Origin: an uncultured Porphyromonadaceae bacterium
GTDB lineage: Bacteria; Bacteroidota; Bacteroidia; Bacteroidales; Muribaculaceae
Assembly (NCBI GenBank): GCA_900548975.1
Contig: URMS01000014.1
Span: 1 to 64,000 of the forward strand
Length of the DNA: 64,000 bases
Direction of reading: 5' to 3'
The position numbers and the translations under genes are program-made. Under the pieces are notes generated by a model that saw only the letters and a list, made by a program, of their open reading frames with translations, had not been told where the DNA came from and made no database searches. Positions 1 to 8,104 of the stretch are shown one piece after another (the first letter of the stretch is position 1; the number at the start of each line of letters is the position of its first letter).

Positions 1-25
1 TGACAAAATTATTTACCTACAAATC

Positions 26-58
26 AAGGACCGAAGAGAATTTTTCGCCTCGGTCCTT
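26..58. terminator. Inverted repeat, possible terminator
   Basis: Nine-base arms (AAGGACCGA at 26-34 and TCGGTCCTT at 50-58) could form a hairpin just past the stop codon of the minus-strand gene at 85-402. There is no clean T run next to the stem on either side; a T6 lies 12 bases to the right at 71-76. Direction and efficiency are therefore unclear. Confidence 0.4.
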
Positions 59-84
59 AGTATATTACGCTTTTTTGAGGGATT

Positions 85-402
85 TTATAGGTTGAAGTAA
101 TCGTAGCTGTTCTCGCGCGGTGCAAACGGTCCTTCAGGATTCAGAGGATGCGACGGAAAACCGCCGTCGTACCATATGTAGCAGCCCAGACCGAAAGCGC
201 ATCCGAGCAGCACGGCGGCGCCATACTGTATGAACTTTGGCGTAGCCTCCACATCGGCGGTTACGGGCGGCACTTCTTCCTCTTCATTATATGCTTCAAG
301 CCGGGCCGGTTCGGGATGAGCGGCCAGCTTTTCAGGTTCTTTATGCGCCCTGAGGCTCCCCGAGCCGTCGGTTTTAGGCGCTTTCTGATCGTTTGTTGCC
401 AT
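85..402 (-). CDS. Small single-pass membrane protein of unknown function
   Basis: This encodes 105 residues. The N-terminal half is hydrophilic and charged, with an acidic stretch EEEEV at residues 40-44. One clear hydrophobic segment lies at about 58-78 (FIQYGAAVLLGCAFGLGCYI), followed by a short aromatic and proline-rich tail ending in DYFNL. There is no signal peptide, so I infer a single-pass inner-membrane protein. I do not recognise a family. It is divergent from the flavodoxin gene, with 151 bases between the starts that contain a palindrome. The ATG at 400-402 is the only sensible start. Confidence 0.65.
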   Translation of the reverse strand: MATNDQKAPKTDGSGSLRAHKEPEKLAAHPEPARLEAYNEEEEVPPVTADVEATPKFIQYGAAVLLGCAFGLGCYIWYDGGFPSHPLNPEGPFAPRENSYDYFNL

Positions 403-433
403 GATAACTGAATTTTGGTAGTTGTAACGTAGA

Positions 434-456
434 GTTCTTATTTTTATAATAAGAAC
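434..456. promoter_or_regulatory. Palindrome between divergent genes, possible operator
   Basis: GTTCTTAT at 434-441 and ATAAGAAC at 449-456 form perfect eight-base arms around an AT-only centre. The site lies between the small membrane protein and the flavodoxin gene. A dimeric repressor site is possible. It does not match the Fur consensus well, and no obvious TAnnTTTG element is nearby. Confidence 0.35.
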
Positions 457-553
457 ACCGCGAGAGAGTTGGCGGTTTTGGCTTCTTACTGTTAAAAATG
501 CTGAACCATAGACAGGTGCACCGCGTTATAAGATAAATACAAACATAAACACG

Positions 554-1045
554 ATGAAAAAATACGGTATATTCTACGCATCCAACACCGGCACCACAGC
601 CGATGTGGCCTCACGCCTCGCCGAAATCATGGGCATTGCCGGCGAAGACATACACAACGTGGCCGACACGGCCCCGTCGGAACTCGGTCAATACGAAACC
701 ATAATCATAGGCAGCTCCACATGGGGCCACGGCGACCTCGAAGACGATATGTACGACTTTATCGACGGCGCACAGGCCCTCGACATGCACGGACACCGGG
801 TGGCCATATTCGGCTGCGGCGACCAGACCATGAGCGATACCTTCTGCAATGCTGTCGGCAAGCTCTACCACAAAATGAAAGAGACCGGCGCCACCATGAT
901 CGGCGAATATCCGGCCGACGGATACTCCTTCCGCCACTCCGACGCCTCTGTCGGCGACACCATGCGCGGCCTTGTCCTCGACCAGGTCAACCACCCCGAG
1001 TACACCGACCGCCGCCTCCGCGAATGGGCGGCGCTGCTGGCATAA
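554..1045 (+). CDS. fldA: Flavodoxin
   Basis: This is a 163-residue protein of long-chain flavodoxin size. It binds FMN and carries low-potential electrons in the cytoplasm, often replacing ferredoxin when iron is scarce. The phosphate-binding loop is at residues 8-15 (ASNTGTTA). The 50s loop with its flavin-stacking tryptophan is SSTWGHGDLEDDMYDF, and a second flavin loop follows around FGCGDQ. It stands alone between a divergent small gene and a convergent lipoprotein gene. A long inverted repeat begins one base after its stop codon. I see no consensus -7 element upstream. The family assignment is secure; the physiological partner cannot be read from the context. Confidence 0.95.
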   Translation: MKKYGIFYASNTGTTADVASRLAEIMGIAGEDIHNVADTAPSELGQYETIIIGSSTWGHGDLEDDMYDFIDGAQALDMHGHRVAIFGCGDQTMSDTFCNAVGKLYHKMKETGATMIGEYPADGYSFRHSDASVGDTMRGLVLDQVNHPEYTDRRLREWAALLA

Positions 1046-1046
1046 A

Positions 1047-1101
1047 CTCAGAGAGCTTAGAGTACTCGGAGTACTCTGAGCTCTCTGAGTTCTCTGAACT
1101 C
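1047..1101. repeat. Nine-base periodic inverted repeat between convergent genes
   Basis: Arms CTCAGAGAGCT (1047-1057) and AGCTCTCTGAG (1079-1089), with inner arms AGAGTACT (1059-1066) and AGTACTCT (1070-1077), give a stem of about 20 pairs around a CGG loop. A second small hairpin GAGTTC/GAACTC follows at 1087-1101. The whole element reads as three units of the form CTNNGAGNN followed by three of CTCTGANNT with a nine-base period. It sits exactly between the convergent flavodoxin and lipoprotein genes and could terminate both, but there is no T-tract. Confidence 0.8.
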
Positions 1102-1106
1102 GCCGT

Positions 1107-2090
1107 CTAAAGCCGGTACCTCGTCAGGAAACCGTCGTCGAAATACAGGTAGACGCCGTCGGAGTACTGCCACTGCTCGCGCATGCCGCCATAGGTGGGT
1201 ATGCGCCGCAGGGTTGTGGGGGCACCGAGAGCCAGACGGCACTCCTCGCGGGTCATGCCTTCTTTGACGCGCGACCGCACTATCAGCTGCCATACATCGT
1301 CCTTAATGCCGGGATAGATCTCGCGCGGATCGCGGAACGAAAACAGCAGCTCGAAATTTCGTGTGGCCGCACGGCTTTTGCCGACGGTCATGAACACCAT
1401 GCGAGTGCACTGCGCCCCAGACGGCTCGAGCAGGCGCGCCTGATCGGCATCGACGAGGGTGAAAACAACTCCGAGAGGATAGTTGGAATCGCCTGCCACC
1501 ACACTGTCTACAACCACGGGCACATGGCGCAGTCCGGCCACGGCGCTACGGTTGCCGTCGGCACGATACCACATGGGTGTGCGCACATAGAGCCTGCGGC
1601 CGCGCATCATGCTGTCGACGCGGGCCACGAGGTCCATATCGACCGTAAACGGCACATGGATGGCCTCGAGGGTGTCGAGCTCCGACATATCGACAGACAC
1701 ACGATAGAAATATTCGGCGCGTCCGCCGGGAAGCTCGGCATGGAAGGCTATTTCGGTAGCATCGGTACCTGTGAGCGACACCGCCGGCGAAAAACTGTCG
1801 AAGACAAGGTCGCGGCCCGGCAGACTGTCGGCCGACGCCGATGCCGAAGTGAGGGCAAGCCCTATCTTGGCATCGTCGACACGCAGACGGTGCCCGGGGC
1901 GCCACTGCGACGGCGGAGTCGGAGCAAGACCGGCAAGAAATCGCTGCTCGTCGGTCACAGTAGCCGCCTGCTGCTTGCGGACATCGCTGAGGCTGATTTT
2001 CGGCGTACTCTCCACACCGGTGAAACAGCTCTGCAGCGACACCAGAGCGATGCCGGCGGCTACGGCAATGACTGCGAGGCGGCTTCTCAT
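1107..2090 (-). CDS. Lipoprotein with C-terminal BamE/SmpA-like domain
   Basis: This encodes 327 residues. A signal peptide ends in a lipobox with Cys22 (SLQSC), so the product should be a lipoprotein on the periplasmic side or cell surface. Residues of about 270-327 (starting VKEGMTREECRLALGAPTTL and ending with a YLYFDDGFLTRYRL strand) have the helix-helix-strand pattern of SmpA/OmlA (BamE) domains. The middle region is beta-rich and unrecognised. Its ATG overlaps the stop codon of the upstream prolyl oligopeptidase gene by four bases (2087-2090), so the two are translationally coupled. The role is unknown; a structural or chaperone function in the envelope is inference from the fold. Confidence 0.75.
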   Translation of the reverse strand: MRSRLAVIAVAAGIALVSLQSCFTGVESTPKISLSDVRKQQAATVTDEQRFLAGLAPTPPSQWRPGHRLRVDDAKIGLALTSASASADSLPGRDLVFDSFSPAVSLTGTDATEIAFHAELPGGRAEYFYRVSVDMSELDTLEAIHVPFTVDMDLVARVDSMMRGRRLYVRTPMWYRADGNRSAVAGLRHVPVVVDSVVAGDSNYPLGVVFTLVDADQARLLEPSGAQCTRMVFMTVGKSRAATRNFELLFSFRDPREIYPGIKDDVWQLIVRSRVKEGMTREECRLALGAPTTLRRIPTYGGMREQWQYSDGVYLYFDDGFLTRYRL

Positions 2091-4222
2091 TCGGCGTTGG
2101 CAGGCTCGCGGCCTATGTTCTCGAAGATAAACGAATAGATGTCGGTATACTCGTCGATAACCTTGGCAACAGGCTTGCCGGCTCCGTGTCCGGCCTTGGA
2201 GTCGATGCGTATGAGCTTGGGAGCGTCGCCGGTATCGGAAGCCTGAAGGGTGGCCGCATACTTGAACGAGTGAGCGGGCACCACGCGGTCGTCATGGTCG
2301 GCAGTGGTGACCATGATGGCCGGATAGGGAGTGCCGTCGTTCTTAATGTTATGAATGGGCGAGTAACCGAGCAGATAAGAGGCCATTTCGGCGGAATCGT
2401 CGGCCGTGCCGTAGTCGTGGGCCCAGTTCCAGCCTATGGTAAAGAGATGATAGCGCATCATGTCCATGACGCCTACGCGGGGTATGGCCACGCGGAAGAG
2501 GTCGGGACGCATGTTGACGGTGGCGCCTACGAGCAGACCGCCGTTGCTGCCGCCTTCGATGGTGATGAGTTCGGGTTTGGTCCAGCCCTGCTCTATCATA
2601 TACTCGGCAGCGGCGATGAAGTCGTTGAACACATTGAGCTTCTCGAGCTTGGTACCGGCCTCGTGCCATTCTTCGCCGTATTCGGAACCGCCGCGGAGAT
2701 TGGCCTGGGCATAAATGCCGCCGTTTTCGAGCCAGAGGAGACGGTTGGCGTTGAATCCGGGGTTGAGGGTGATGCCGAAACCGCCGTAGCCGTAGAGATA
2801 CACGGGGTTGGTGCCGTCGGGCTTCACGTCCTTGCGGCGGACGGTGAACATAGGCACTTTAGTGCCGTCGGACGAGGTGTAGAATATCTGTTCGGTAACA
2901 TAGTCGGCCGGGTCGAAACCTTCGATTTCGGTAGTCTTATACGGCTCCGAGGTGTTGGTGGCGGGGTCGTAGGCGAATATGGCCGACGGATAGACGAAGC
3001 TCGAGAAGGAGTAGAACACCTTGTCGGCCTTGCGGCCGCCCGAGAAGGAGGCTGTGCCATAGGTGGGGAACTCGATTTCGTTCAGAGCCTTGCCGCCCTC
3101 GAGGGGGAAGACATAGGCATGGCTCGAGGCATCGCGGTCGAACACGGCGATGATGCGGTCGGGACCGGCGAATTCCACCGATGTGAGCACGCCGCCGTCG
3201 GGGTCTTCGGGAATCACGTCGACCCAGTTTTCTACAGCCGGCTTGGCGAGGTCTACGCGCACAAGGCGGTTGCGCTTGGCGCCCAGCGAGGTGAAGAGAT
3301 AGAGTTTGCCGTCGACAACGTCTACGGGCTCCACTGTATAGTCCTGACCGGCAACTATCTGCTGCCACTTGGCACCGGGGCGTGTAAGATCGAGGGCGTA
3401 GAGCTCGTCGCCGTGGCCCTGACCGCCGACCATAACGAAGAGAGTGCTCTCGTCGGACGATGTCGATGCGGTGTGGAAGTAGAGAGGCTGCTCGCGGTTT
3501 TCGAACACCACCTTGTCGGCCGACTGGGGTGTGCCGAGCTTATGGTAGTACACGCGATGGTATTCGTTGGCGTTGGAGAACTCCTTGCCGGCTTCGGGGC
3601 GGTCGTAGGCGCTGTAGTAGAAGCCGTCGCCGTTCCATGCCGCACCGGTGAACTTGGCCCATTCGATATGGTCGGGCAGGAGCTCGCCGGTGGCGGTGTC
3701 GAGCACATATATCTCGGTCCAGTCGCTGCCCGAGCGCGACACGGTGTAGGCTGTATACTTGCCGTCGCGGCTCTGGAATGTTCCTGTCAGAGCCACAGTG
3801 CCGTCGTCGGAAAGGGTGTTCGGGTCGAGGAATACTTCGGGCGTTGCGCCGAGCGAGTCCATGCGGAAAAGCACGCTCTGGTTGCGGGTGCCGTCGTTCT
3901 CGTAGAAATAGTACTTGCCGTCGTTTTCCTTAGAGGGCATGCCGCTGCGCTTGTAGTTGTTGAGCTGCTTGAGGCGTCCGCGTATTTTCTCGCGGAAAGG
4001 AATAGTCGACAGGTAGTCCTGTGTAAGTTTGTTCTCGGCTTCGACCCACGCGAGGGTCTCGGCGGCTGTGTCGTTTTCGAGCGGACGGTAGGTGTCGTTC
4101 ACCTGCATTCCGAACACTTCGTAGACAGTGCTGTCGGCAGGGGCGGCCGGGTATTCCAGCGGCGCCTTTTTGCCGCATGCAGTAAGCAGAAGAGCCATTG
4201 CACAAAGCTGGTAAGGTTTCAT
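2087..4222 (-). CDS. Prolyl oligopeptidase family (S9A) lipoprotein
   Basis: This is a 711-residue serine peptidase expected to cleave short peptides after proline. The N-terminus is a lipoprotein signal (LLLTAC), so it acts outside the cytoplasm. Residues of about 70-420 form the beta-propeller gate. The C-terminal alpha/beta-hydrolase domain holds Ser559 in GGSNGG, the Asp of TTADHDDRVV (about 642-645) and His679 in AGHGAGK. Size and spacing match the porcine enzyme (Ser554, Asp641, His680). It lies 29 bases after the MscS-like gene and is coupled to the downstream BamE-like lipoprotein gene, forming part of a four-gene envelope operon with a C11 peptidase. Confidence 0.93.
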   Translation of the reverse strand: MKPYQLCAMALLLTACGKKAPLEYPAAPADSTVYEVFGMQVNDTYRPLENDTAAETLAWVEAENKLTQDYLSTIPFREKIRGRLKQLNNYKRSGMPSKENDGKYYFYENDGTRNQSVLFRMDSLGATPEVFLDPNTLSDDGTVALTGTFQSRDGKYTAYTVSRSGSDWTEIYVLDTATGELLPDHIEWAKFTGAAWNGDGFYYSAYDRPEAGKEFSNANEYHRVYYHKLGTPQSADKVVFENREQPLYFHTASTSSDESTLFVMVGGQGHGDELYALDLTRPGAKWQQIVAGQDYTVEPVDVVDGKLYLFTSLGAKRNRLVRVDLAKPAVENWVDVIPEDPDGGVLTSVEFAGPDRIIAVFDRDASSHAYVFPLEGGKALNEIEFPTYGTASFSGGRKADKVFYSFSSFVYPSAIFAYDPATNTSEPYKTTEIEGFDPADYVTEQIFYTSSDGTKVPMFTVRRKDVKPDGTNPVYLYGYGGFGITLNPGFNANRLLWLENGGIYAQANLRGGSEYGEEWHEAGTKLEKLNVFNDFIAAAEYMIEQGWTKPELITIEGGSNGGLLVGATVNMRPDLFRVAIPRVGVMDMMRYHLFTIGWNWAHDYGTADDSAEMASYLLGYSPIHNIKNDGTPYPAIMVTTADHDDRVVPAHSFKYAATLQASDTGDAPKLIRIDSKAGHGAGKPVAKVIDEYTDIYSFIFENIGREPANAE

Positions 4223-4251
4223 TTATAGCTGATTATGATGAATGATTGATT

Positions 4252-5376
4252 TCATGCCTGTGGTTTCTGAGCGGCGCCCGAAGGCAGATGCACATCGAGC
4301 TGCGGGAAGGGGAAGCTGATGCCGGCCTGAGGCAGTTCGTTGAATATCCGTTCGTTGATATCGTAGAAAAGGCCCCAGTAGTTGTCGGAGGGCGTCCATG
4401 CGGTCACCTTGAGGTCGACCGAACTCGAGGCAAGAGCAGCCACCTGCACGCGGGGCGAGCGGTCGATGCCCGGCTCCTCGAAAGCGTAGGTTATATTCTG
4501 GTCGCCCTCTATTTTTTCGAGCACTTCTTTCTTTTTGTGCATGAAGAAGCGGCGCCAGCCTTTCACGGGCTTTTCCTCGGCGGGAGGCTGCACGGCACCC
4601 GAGGCGATGTCTTCTTCGAGTTTCTCGCGGGCCTCGGCCTTGCGCTCGGCGCGGTCGTCCTCGATGGTCTTGCGCACCACACGCGGGTCGGACTGCAGTA
4701 TCTCGAGGATTTTGGTACGTGCCGCGTCGACGGAGTCGCCGTACGATATGCTCACCGTCCAGTCCACACGCCGGTAGTCGAGTTTTGAGTAATTGTTGAT
4801 GGAGCCTGTCGACAGGCCGCCGTTGGGTATTATTATCGACTTATTGTCGGGTGTGGTGATGATGGTGTGGAAAATCTGTATTTCGCGCACGGTGCCGGCA
4901 TAACCCTGCACCTCGATGTAGTTGCCCACCTTATACGGTTTTAGCAGCAGTATGAGCACGCCGCCTGCAAAATTCTGCAAGGTTCCGCTCAGGGCCATAC
5001 CGATGGCGACGCCGGCGGAGGCGAAGATGGCTATGAACGACGAGGTTTCGATGCCAAGGATACCCACGATGGTCACTATGAGTATGAAATAGAGCACCAT
5101 CTGGATAAGGCTGAGCAGGAAAGACGCCAGCGACGGCTCCACGCGACGGCGGATGAAGATGTTGTTGACAACTTTTATCAGTTTTCTTATAACAAGACGC
5201 CCCACATACAGCACCAGGACGGCGATGGCGAGGTTGATGGCAAATGTCACCATCGATGACACCAGCCGCTGCATGAATTCGTCGAAAGGCAGCGAACGGA
5301 GCATCTCGAGCTCCTGATGCTTGTCGGGTATCGAGTCTGGAATGACTATGGGATTATCGGGTATCTGGAGTAGCAT
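4252..5376 (-). CDS. MscS-family mechanosensitive channel with an extra charged insert
   Basis: This 374-residue inner-membrane protein belongs to the small-conductance mechanosensitive channels, which release solutes on osmotic downshock. Three hydrophobic segments lie at about 40-60, 88-108 and 112-146. The pore helix and beta-domain motif runs from GVAIGMALSGTLQNFAGGV (122-140) through the IIIPNGGL strand (181-188). Between residues of about 235 and 300 the C-terminal vestibule is interrupted by a highly charged helical insert (RKTIEDDRAERKAEAREKLE and a KKKEVLEKIE stretch). The family fold then resumes and ends in a PFPQLDVH strand. It starts three bases after the C11 peptidase stop codon. 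Confidence 0.9.
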   Translation of the reverse strand: MLLQIPDNPIVIPDSIPDKHQELEMLRSLPFDEFMQRLVSSMVTFAINLAIAVLVLYVGRLVIRKLIKVVNNIFIRRRVEPSLASFLLSLIQMVLYFILIVTIVGILGIETSSFIAIFASAGVAIGMALSGTLQNFAGGVLILLLKPYKVGNYIEVQGYAGTVREIQIFHTIITTPDNKSIIIPNGGLSTGSINNYSKLDYRRVDWTVSISYGDSVDAARTKILEILQSDPRVVRKTIEDDRAERKAEAREKLEEDIASGAVQPPAEEKPVKGWRRFFMHKKKEVLEKIEGDQNITYAFEEPGIDRSPRVQVAALASSSVDLKVTAWTPSDNYWGLFYDINERIFNELPQAGISFPFPQLDVHLPSGAAQKPQA

Positions 5377-5379
5377 TTT

Positions 5380-6546
5380 TTATTCGAATTTAATGGCCGA
5401 CGCAACGTCGGCGTACCATTCAAGTTGATTGTAATTGCCCGTATTCACGGCATCGGGGCCGGTGAGGATGAAGGTGGAGATGCCGTTGTGGCGGTCGAGA
5501 TCGACAGCATTCCACAGCTTAGGCGTGGCAGCGGCATAGAGCACGGCCGCATCGAAAGCCTCGTCGAAAGCGGTGCGCAGATCGTCGCGGCCGGCAGACT
5601 CGCACAGAGAGTGGATATAGTCGCGCATATCGAAGTAACGGCACGAGGCCACCGACGTCCAGCTGAAGCGCTGCGGCGTGTAGCCGGCGGGAATGCCGCC
5701 TCCGCAGGCCTCGTAGACGGCGCGCGTGGCAGAGGCAAGCGCGGCGATGCCGGCGGTGTTCACCACACTCATGGTGCATGTGCGGTCGGAGCCGAAAAAG
5801 GAATTGTATTCGTTGAAAGTATTGGTAGCCGCGCCGGTGATATCGGCCTGCGGCATAGCGAAGAAGCGCGACACATTCAGATCGTAGCGCTGTCCTGGCG
5901 ACGGAAGCTCGGTGGCACTGCCCGCTACCAGAGGCACGGCATTGCGAAGCTCGTAGAGTGTCTCGACACTCATCATGTAGCAGCAGTCGAAATAGAGGAA
6001 GCTGAAATCGACCGGAGCGGCGGCTATGACCGAAGCCAGAGTGGAGGTGTTCATGGTGCGGCCATTCTCGAGTCCGAACGAACGCTTGCGGCTGTCGCCT
6101 GCAATGCCGTCGTGAATCCAGCCGGTGCCATGGCTCCACAGCACCAGACCGTAGTCATCGGCGGGTGCCAGTTTTTTAAGATCGGCGAAGACATCGCCCA
6201 TGCGCGCGGCCTCGACCGACAGCACACTGCGGTCGTAGGTCTTGAGGGTATCGGCGCCCCCGGCAGTTATTTCCAGAAGCACCGGGGCCGAATTGTAGCC
6301 CGCATGATACACCACCATGCGCCCGTCGGCGATATCGCCGTTTTTGGCGGCACGCTTCATTTCGGCGATATCGGCGGCATCGAAGTCGTTGCTGCCCAGG
6401 TTATTGTTGGCGACCATATACACCAGCACCGTGCGGGGCGCCGGCGCGGAAGGCGGTGTCGGCTCTGGATCGTCGGTGCTCTTGCACGAGGCTGCAAGCG
6501 CCAGTACCGATGCGAGGAATATATAGAAAAAACAGGTTTTATTCAT
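5380..6546 (-). CDS. Clostripain-type (C11) cysteine peptidase lipoprotein
   Basis: This 388-residue protein has a lipoprotein signal with Cys21 (LALAASC) and a Thr/Pro/Ala-rich linker at about 25-38. The peptidase C11 catalytic pair is His139 in LVLWSHGTGW and Cys189 in YFDCCYMM. C11 enzymes cleave after basic residues and are usually activated by self-processing. It is the first gene of a minus-strand operon followed by the MscS channel, prolyl oligopeptidase and BamE-like lipoprotein. A TAACTTTG -7 element lies only six bases before the ATG, so the mRNA may be leaderless or nearly so. Confidence 0.88.
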   Translation of the reverse strand: MNKTCFFYIFLASVLALAASCKSTDDPEPTPPSAPAPRTVLVYMVANNNLGSNDFDAADIAEMKRAAKNGDIADGRMVVYHAGYNSAPVLLEITAGGADTLKTYDRSVLSVEAARMGDVFADLKKLAPADDYGLVLWSHGTGWIHDGIAGDSRKRSFGLENGRTMNTSTLASVIAAAPVDFSFLYFDCCYMMSVETLYELRNAVPLVAGSATELPSPGQRYDLNVSRFFAMPQADITGAATNTFNEYNSFFGSDRTCTMSVVNTAGIAALASATRAVYEACGGGIPAGYTPQRFSWTSVASCRYFDMRDYIHSLCESAGRDDLRTAFDEAFDAAVLYAAATPKLWNAVDLDRHNGISTFILTGPDAVNTGNYNQLEWYADVASAIKFE

Positions 6547-6552
6547 AACTTA

Positions 6553-6560
6553 CAAAGTTA
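6553..6560 (-). promoter_or_regulatory. -7 element for the C11 peptidase operon
   Basis: Read on the minus strand this is TAACTTTG, a full match to TAnnTTTG. It ends six bases before the start codon. I see no -33 TTTG at the expected distance. Transcription would start at or next to the ATG. Confidence 0.45.
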
Positions 6561-6643
6561 CAAAATATTCGCCGATGCGGCAGGTCGGTGTTACATAAAA
6601 AACATTAAGAGGCTGCATAGTTCACCGCTTATTGGCTAAAATA

Positions 6644-6661
6644 CACTATATTTGCACTATA
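6644..6661 (+). promoter_or_regulatory. -7 element flanked by direct repeats at the araC-type promoter
   Basis: TATATTTG at 6647-6654 matches the -7 consensus 17 bases before the AraC-family start codon. It is bracketed by two copies of CACTATA (6644-6650 and 6655-6661), eleven bases apart, about one helical turn. This layout suits binding of the AraC-type protein to its own promoter, but that is inference. Confidence 0.5.
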
Positions 6662-6671
6662 GTCTTCTGCC

Positions 6672-7574
6672 ATGGCCAATATCCTGCAAGTGAAATATCC
6701 CGGCGACTACAGCCGCTATATGGGTCAGACCGATCCACATCCCCTCATCAGCATCATCGAGTTCGCCGATCTGTCGCCCGTGCCCCATACGCTCAACAAC
6801 TACAGCGTGTACGGCATGTTTATGAACAACAATCTGAATCTCGACCTCACCTACGGCTGCGGAAAGTACGACTACACCGACGGCACCCTCATCTGCGTGG
6901 GCCCCGGGCAGATCGGAGGCAAGGAGGACAACGGCGAGAGGATAGAACTCGAGGGCTGGGCGCTACTGTTCCACCCCGACCTGCTGCACGGCACACACCT
7001 GCAGAAGACAATCAAATCGTGCACTTTCTTCGACTATCACATCAACGAGGCACTGCACATGACGGCCGAAGAACGCGACATCGTAATATCCATATTCCGG
7101 CAGATAAAAAACGAGCTCAACTCGGGCTCCGACCGCTTTCAGGACAATATAATAGTGGAATATCTGGGGCTGCTGCTCAACTACTGCATGCGTTTCTACC
7201 AGCGGCAGTTCGTCACGCGCACGGTCGACAACTCCGGACTGTTGGTGAAGTTCGACAATCTGCTCACCGAGTATTTCGACTCGCACATGCAGCTCGACAA
7301 CGGCCTGCCGTCCGTGCAGTACTTCGCCGACCGCCTGTGCATGTCGCCCAACTATTTCAGCGACCTTATACGCAAAACCACCGGCGACTCCCCTGGCAGC
7401 CATATACGCAGGCACATAATACAGCGCATCAAGGACGAACTTGCCACAGGCACGCCCATCACTCAGGTAGCCTACGACCTCGGCTTCGAATACCCGCAGC
7501 ACATGAGCCGCATGTTCAAGCGCGCCGAGGGCATCACCCCGTCGCAATACCTTCAGCACAAAATCAAGAAATAG
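6672..7574 (+). CDS. AraC-family transcriptional regulator
   Basis: This 300-residue protein has the paired helix-turn-helix DNA-binding domain of the family at its C-terminus. The first helix-turn-helix is around FADRLCMSPNYFSDLIRK and the second around TQVAYDLGFEYPQHMSRMFK, followed by the usual GITPSQYL end. The N-terminal 200 residues would be the effector-sensing and dimerisation part, and I cannot name the ligand. The gene is divergent from the C11 peptidase operon across 125 bases, which makes that operon a possible target. Its own promoter has CACTATA direct repeats at the -7 box, suggesting autoregulation. Confidence 0.9.
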   Translation: MANILQVKYPGDYSRYMGQTDPHPLISIIEFADLSPVPHTLNNYSVYGMFMNNNLNLDLTYGCGKYDYTDGTLICVGPGQIGGKEDNGERIELEGWALLFHPDLLHGTHLQKTIKSCTFFDYHINEALHMTAEERDIVISIFRQIKNELNSGSDRFQDNIIVEYLGLLLNYCMRFYQRQFVTRTVDNSGLLVKFDNLLTEYFDSHMQLDNGLPSVQYFADRLCMSPNYFSDLIRKTTGDSPGSHIRRHIIQRIKDELATGTPITQVAYDLGFEYPQHMSRMFKRAEGITPSQYLQHKIKK

Positions 7575-7582
7575 GCACAGTC

Positions 7583-8104
7583 CTACTGCATCAGCCTCTG
7601 ATAGAGCTGAGCGTCGTGGTAGGTGTTGCCGTGTCGCAGCCATGAGCGCAGGCGTCCGCATGTGCGGAAACCGCACGAGGCGAAAAGGGCTCGCGAGGCA
7701 GCGTTTTCGGCCGCCACGATTGCCGCCAGAGCGTGTATGCCCAGTGTATCGGCGGCATAGGCGCACAGCAGCGAGAGAGCCGCCCGCCCCAGGCCGCGGC
7801 CACGGAAATCGGCATCGATGGCTATGCCGACGAAGGCACGCCGGTCGCGCGGGCTGAACTCGGTGAGGTCCACGGCGCCGACAGCGCGGCCGCTTTCATT
7901 GTCGACAATCACCAGACGCAGTTCGCTCGTGGCGAAGATATCGGCGTTGTACGTGTCGATATATGCCCACATCTGCTGACGGCTCACCGGCGCGGTGTTC
8001 AGACTGTTGTCCGATGCGTCGGGGTCGTTTTCGAGTAAAAAAAGAAAATCGAGGTCGGCGGGTTCGGGTGCCCGCAGCGACACTTTGTCATTGGAGAGAA
8101 TCAT
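7583..8104 (-). CDS. GNAT-family N-acetyltransferase (SpeG/RimJ-like)
   Basis: This is a 173-residue cytoplasmic acetyltransferase. The N-terminus (VSLRAPEPADLDFLFLLEN) is typical of the branch that includes SpeG and RimJ. The acetyl-CoA loop is in motif A, FVGIAIDADFRGRGLG, at about residues 91-106, followed by the motif B helix with NAASRALFASCGF. The substrate cannot be inferred. Its ATG overlaps the last four bases of recR (8101-8104), so it is translationally coupled to recR and probably co-transcribed with it. It is convergent with the AraC gene, with only eight bases between them. Confidence 0.88.
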   Translation of the reverse strand: MILSNDKVSLRAPEPADLDFLFLLENDPDASDNSLNTAPVSRQQMWAYIDTYNADIFATSELRLVIVDNESGRAVGAVDLTEFSPRDRRAFVGIAIDADFRGRGLGRAALSLLCAYAADTLGIHALAAIVAAENAASRALFASCGFRTCGRLRSWLRHGNTYHDAQLYQRLMQ

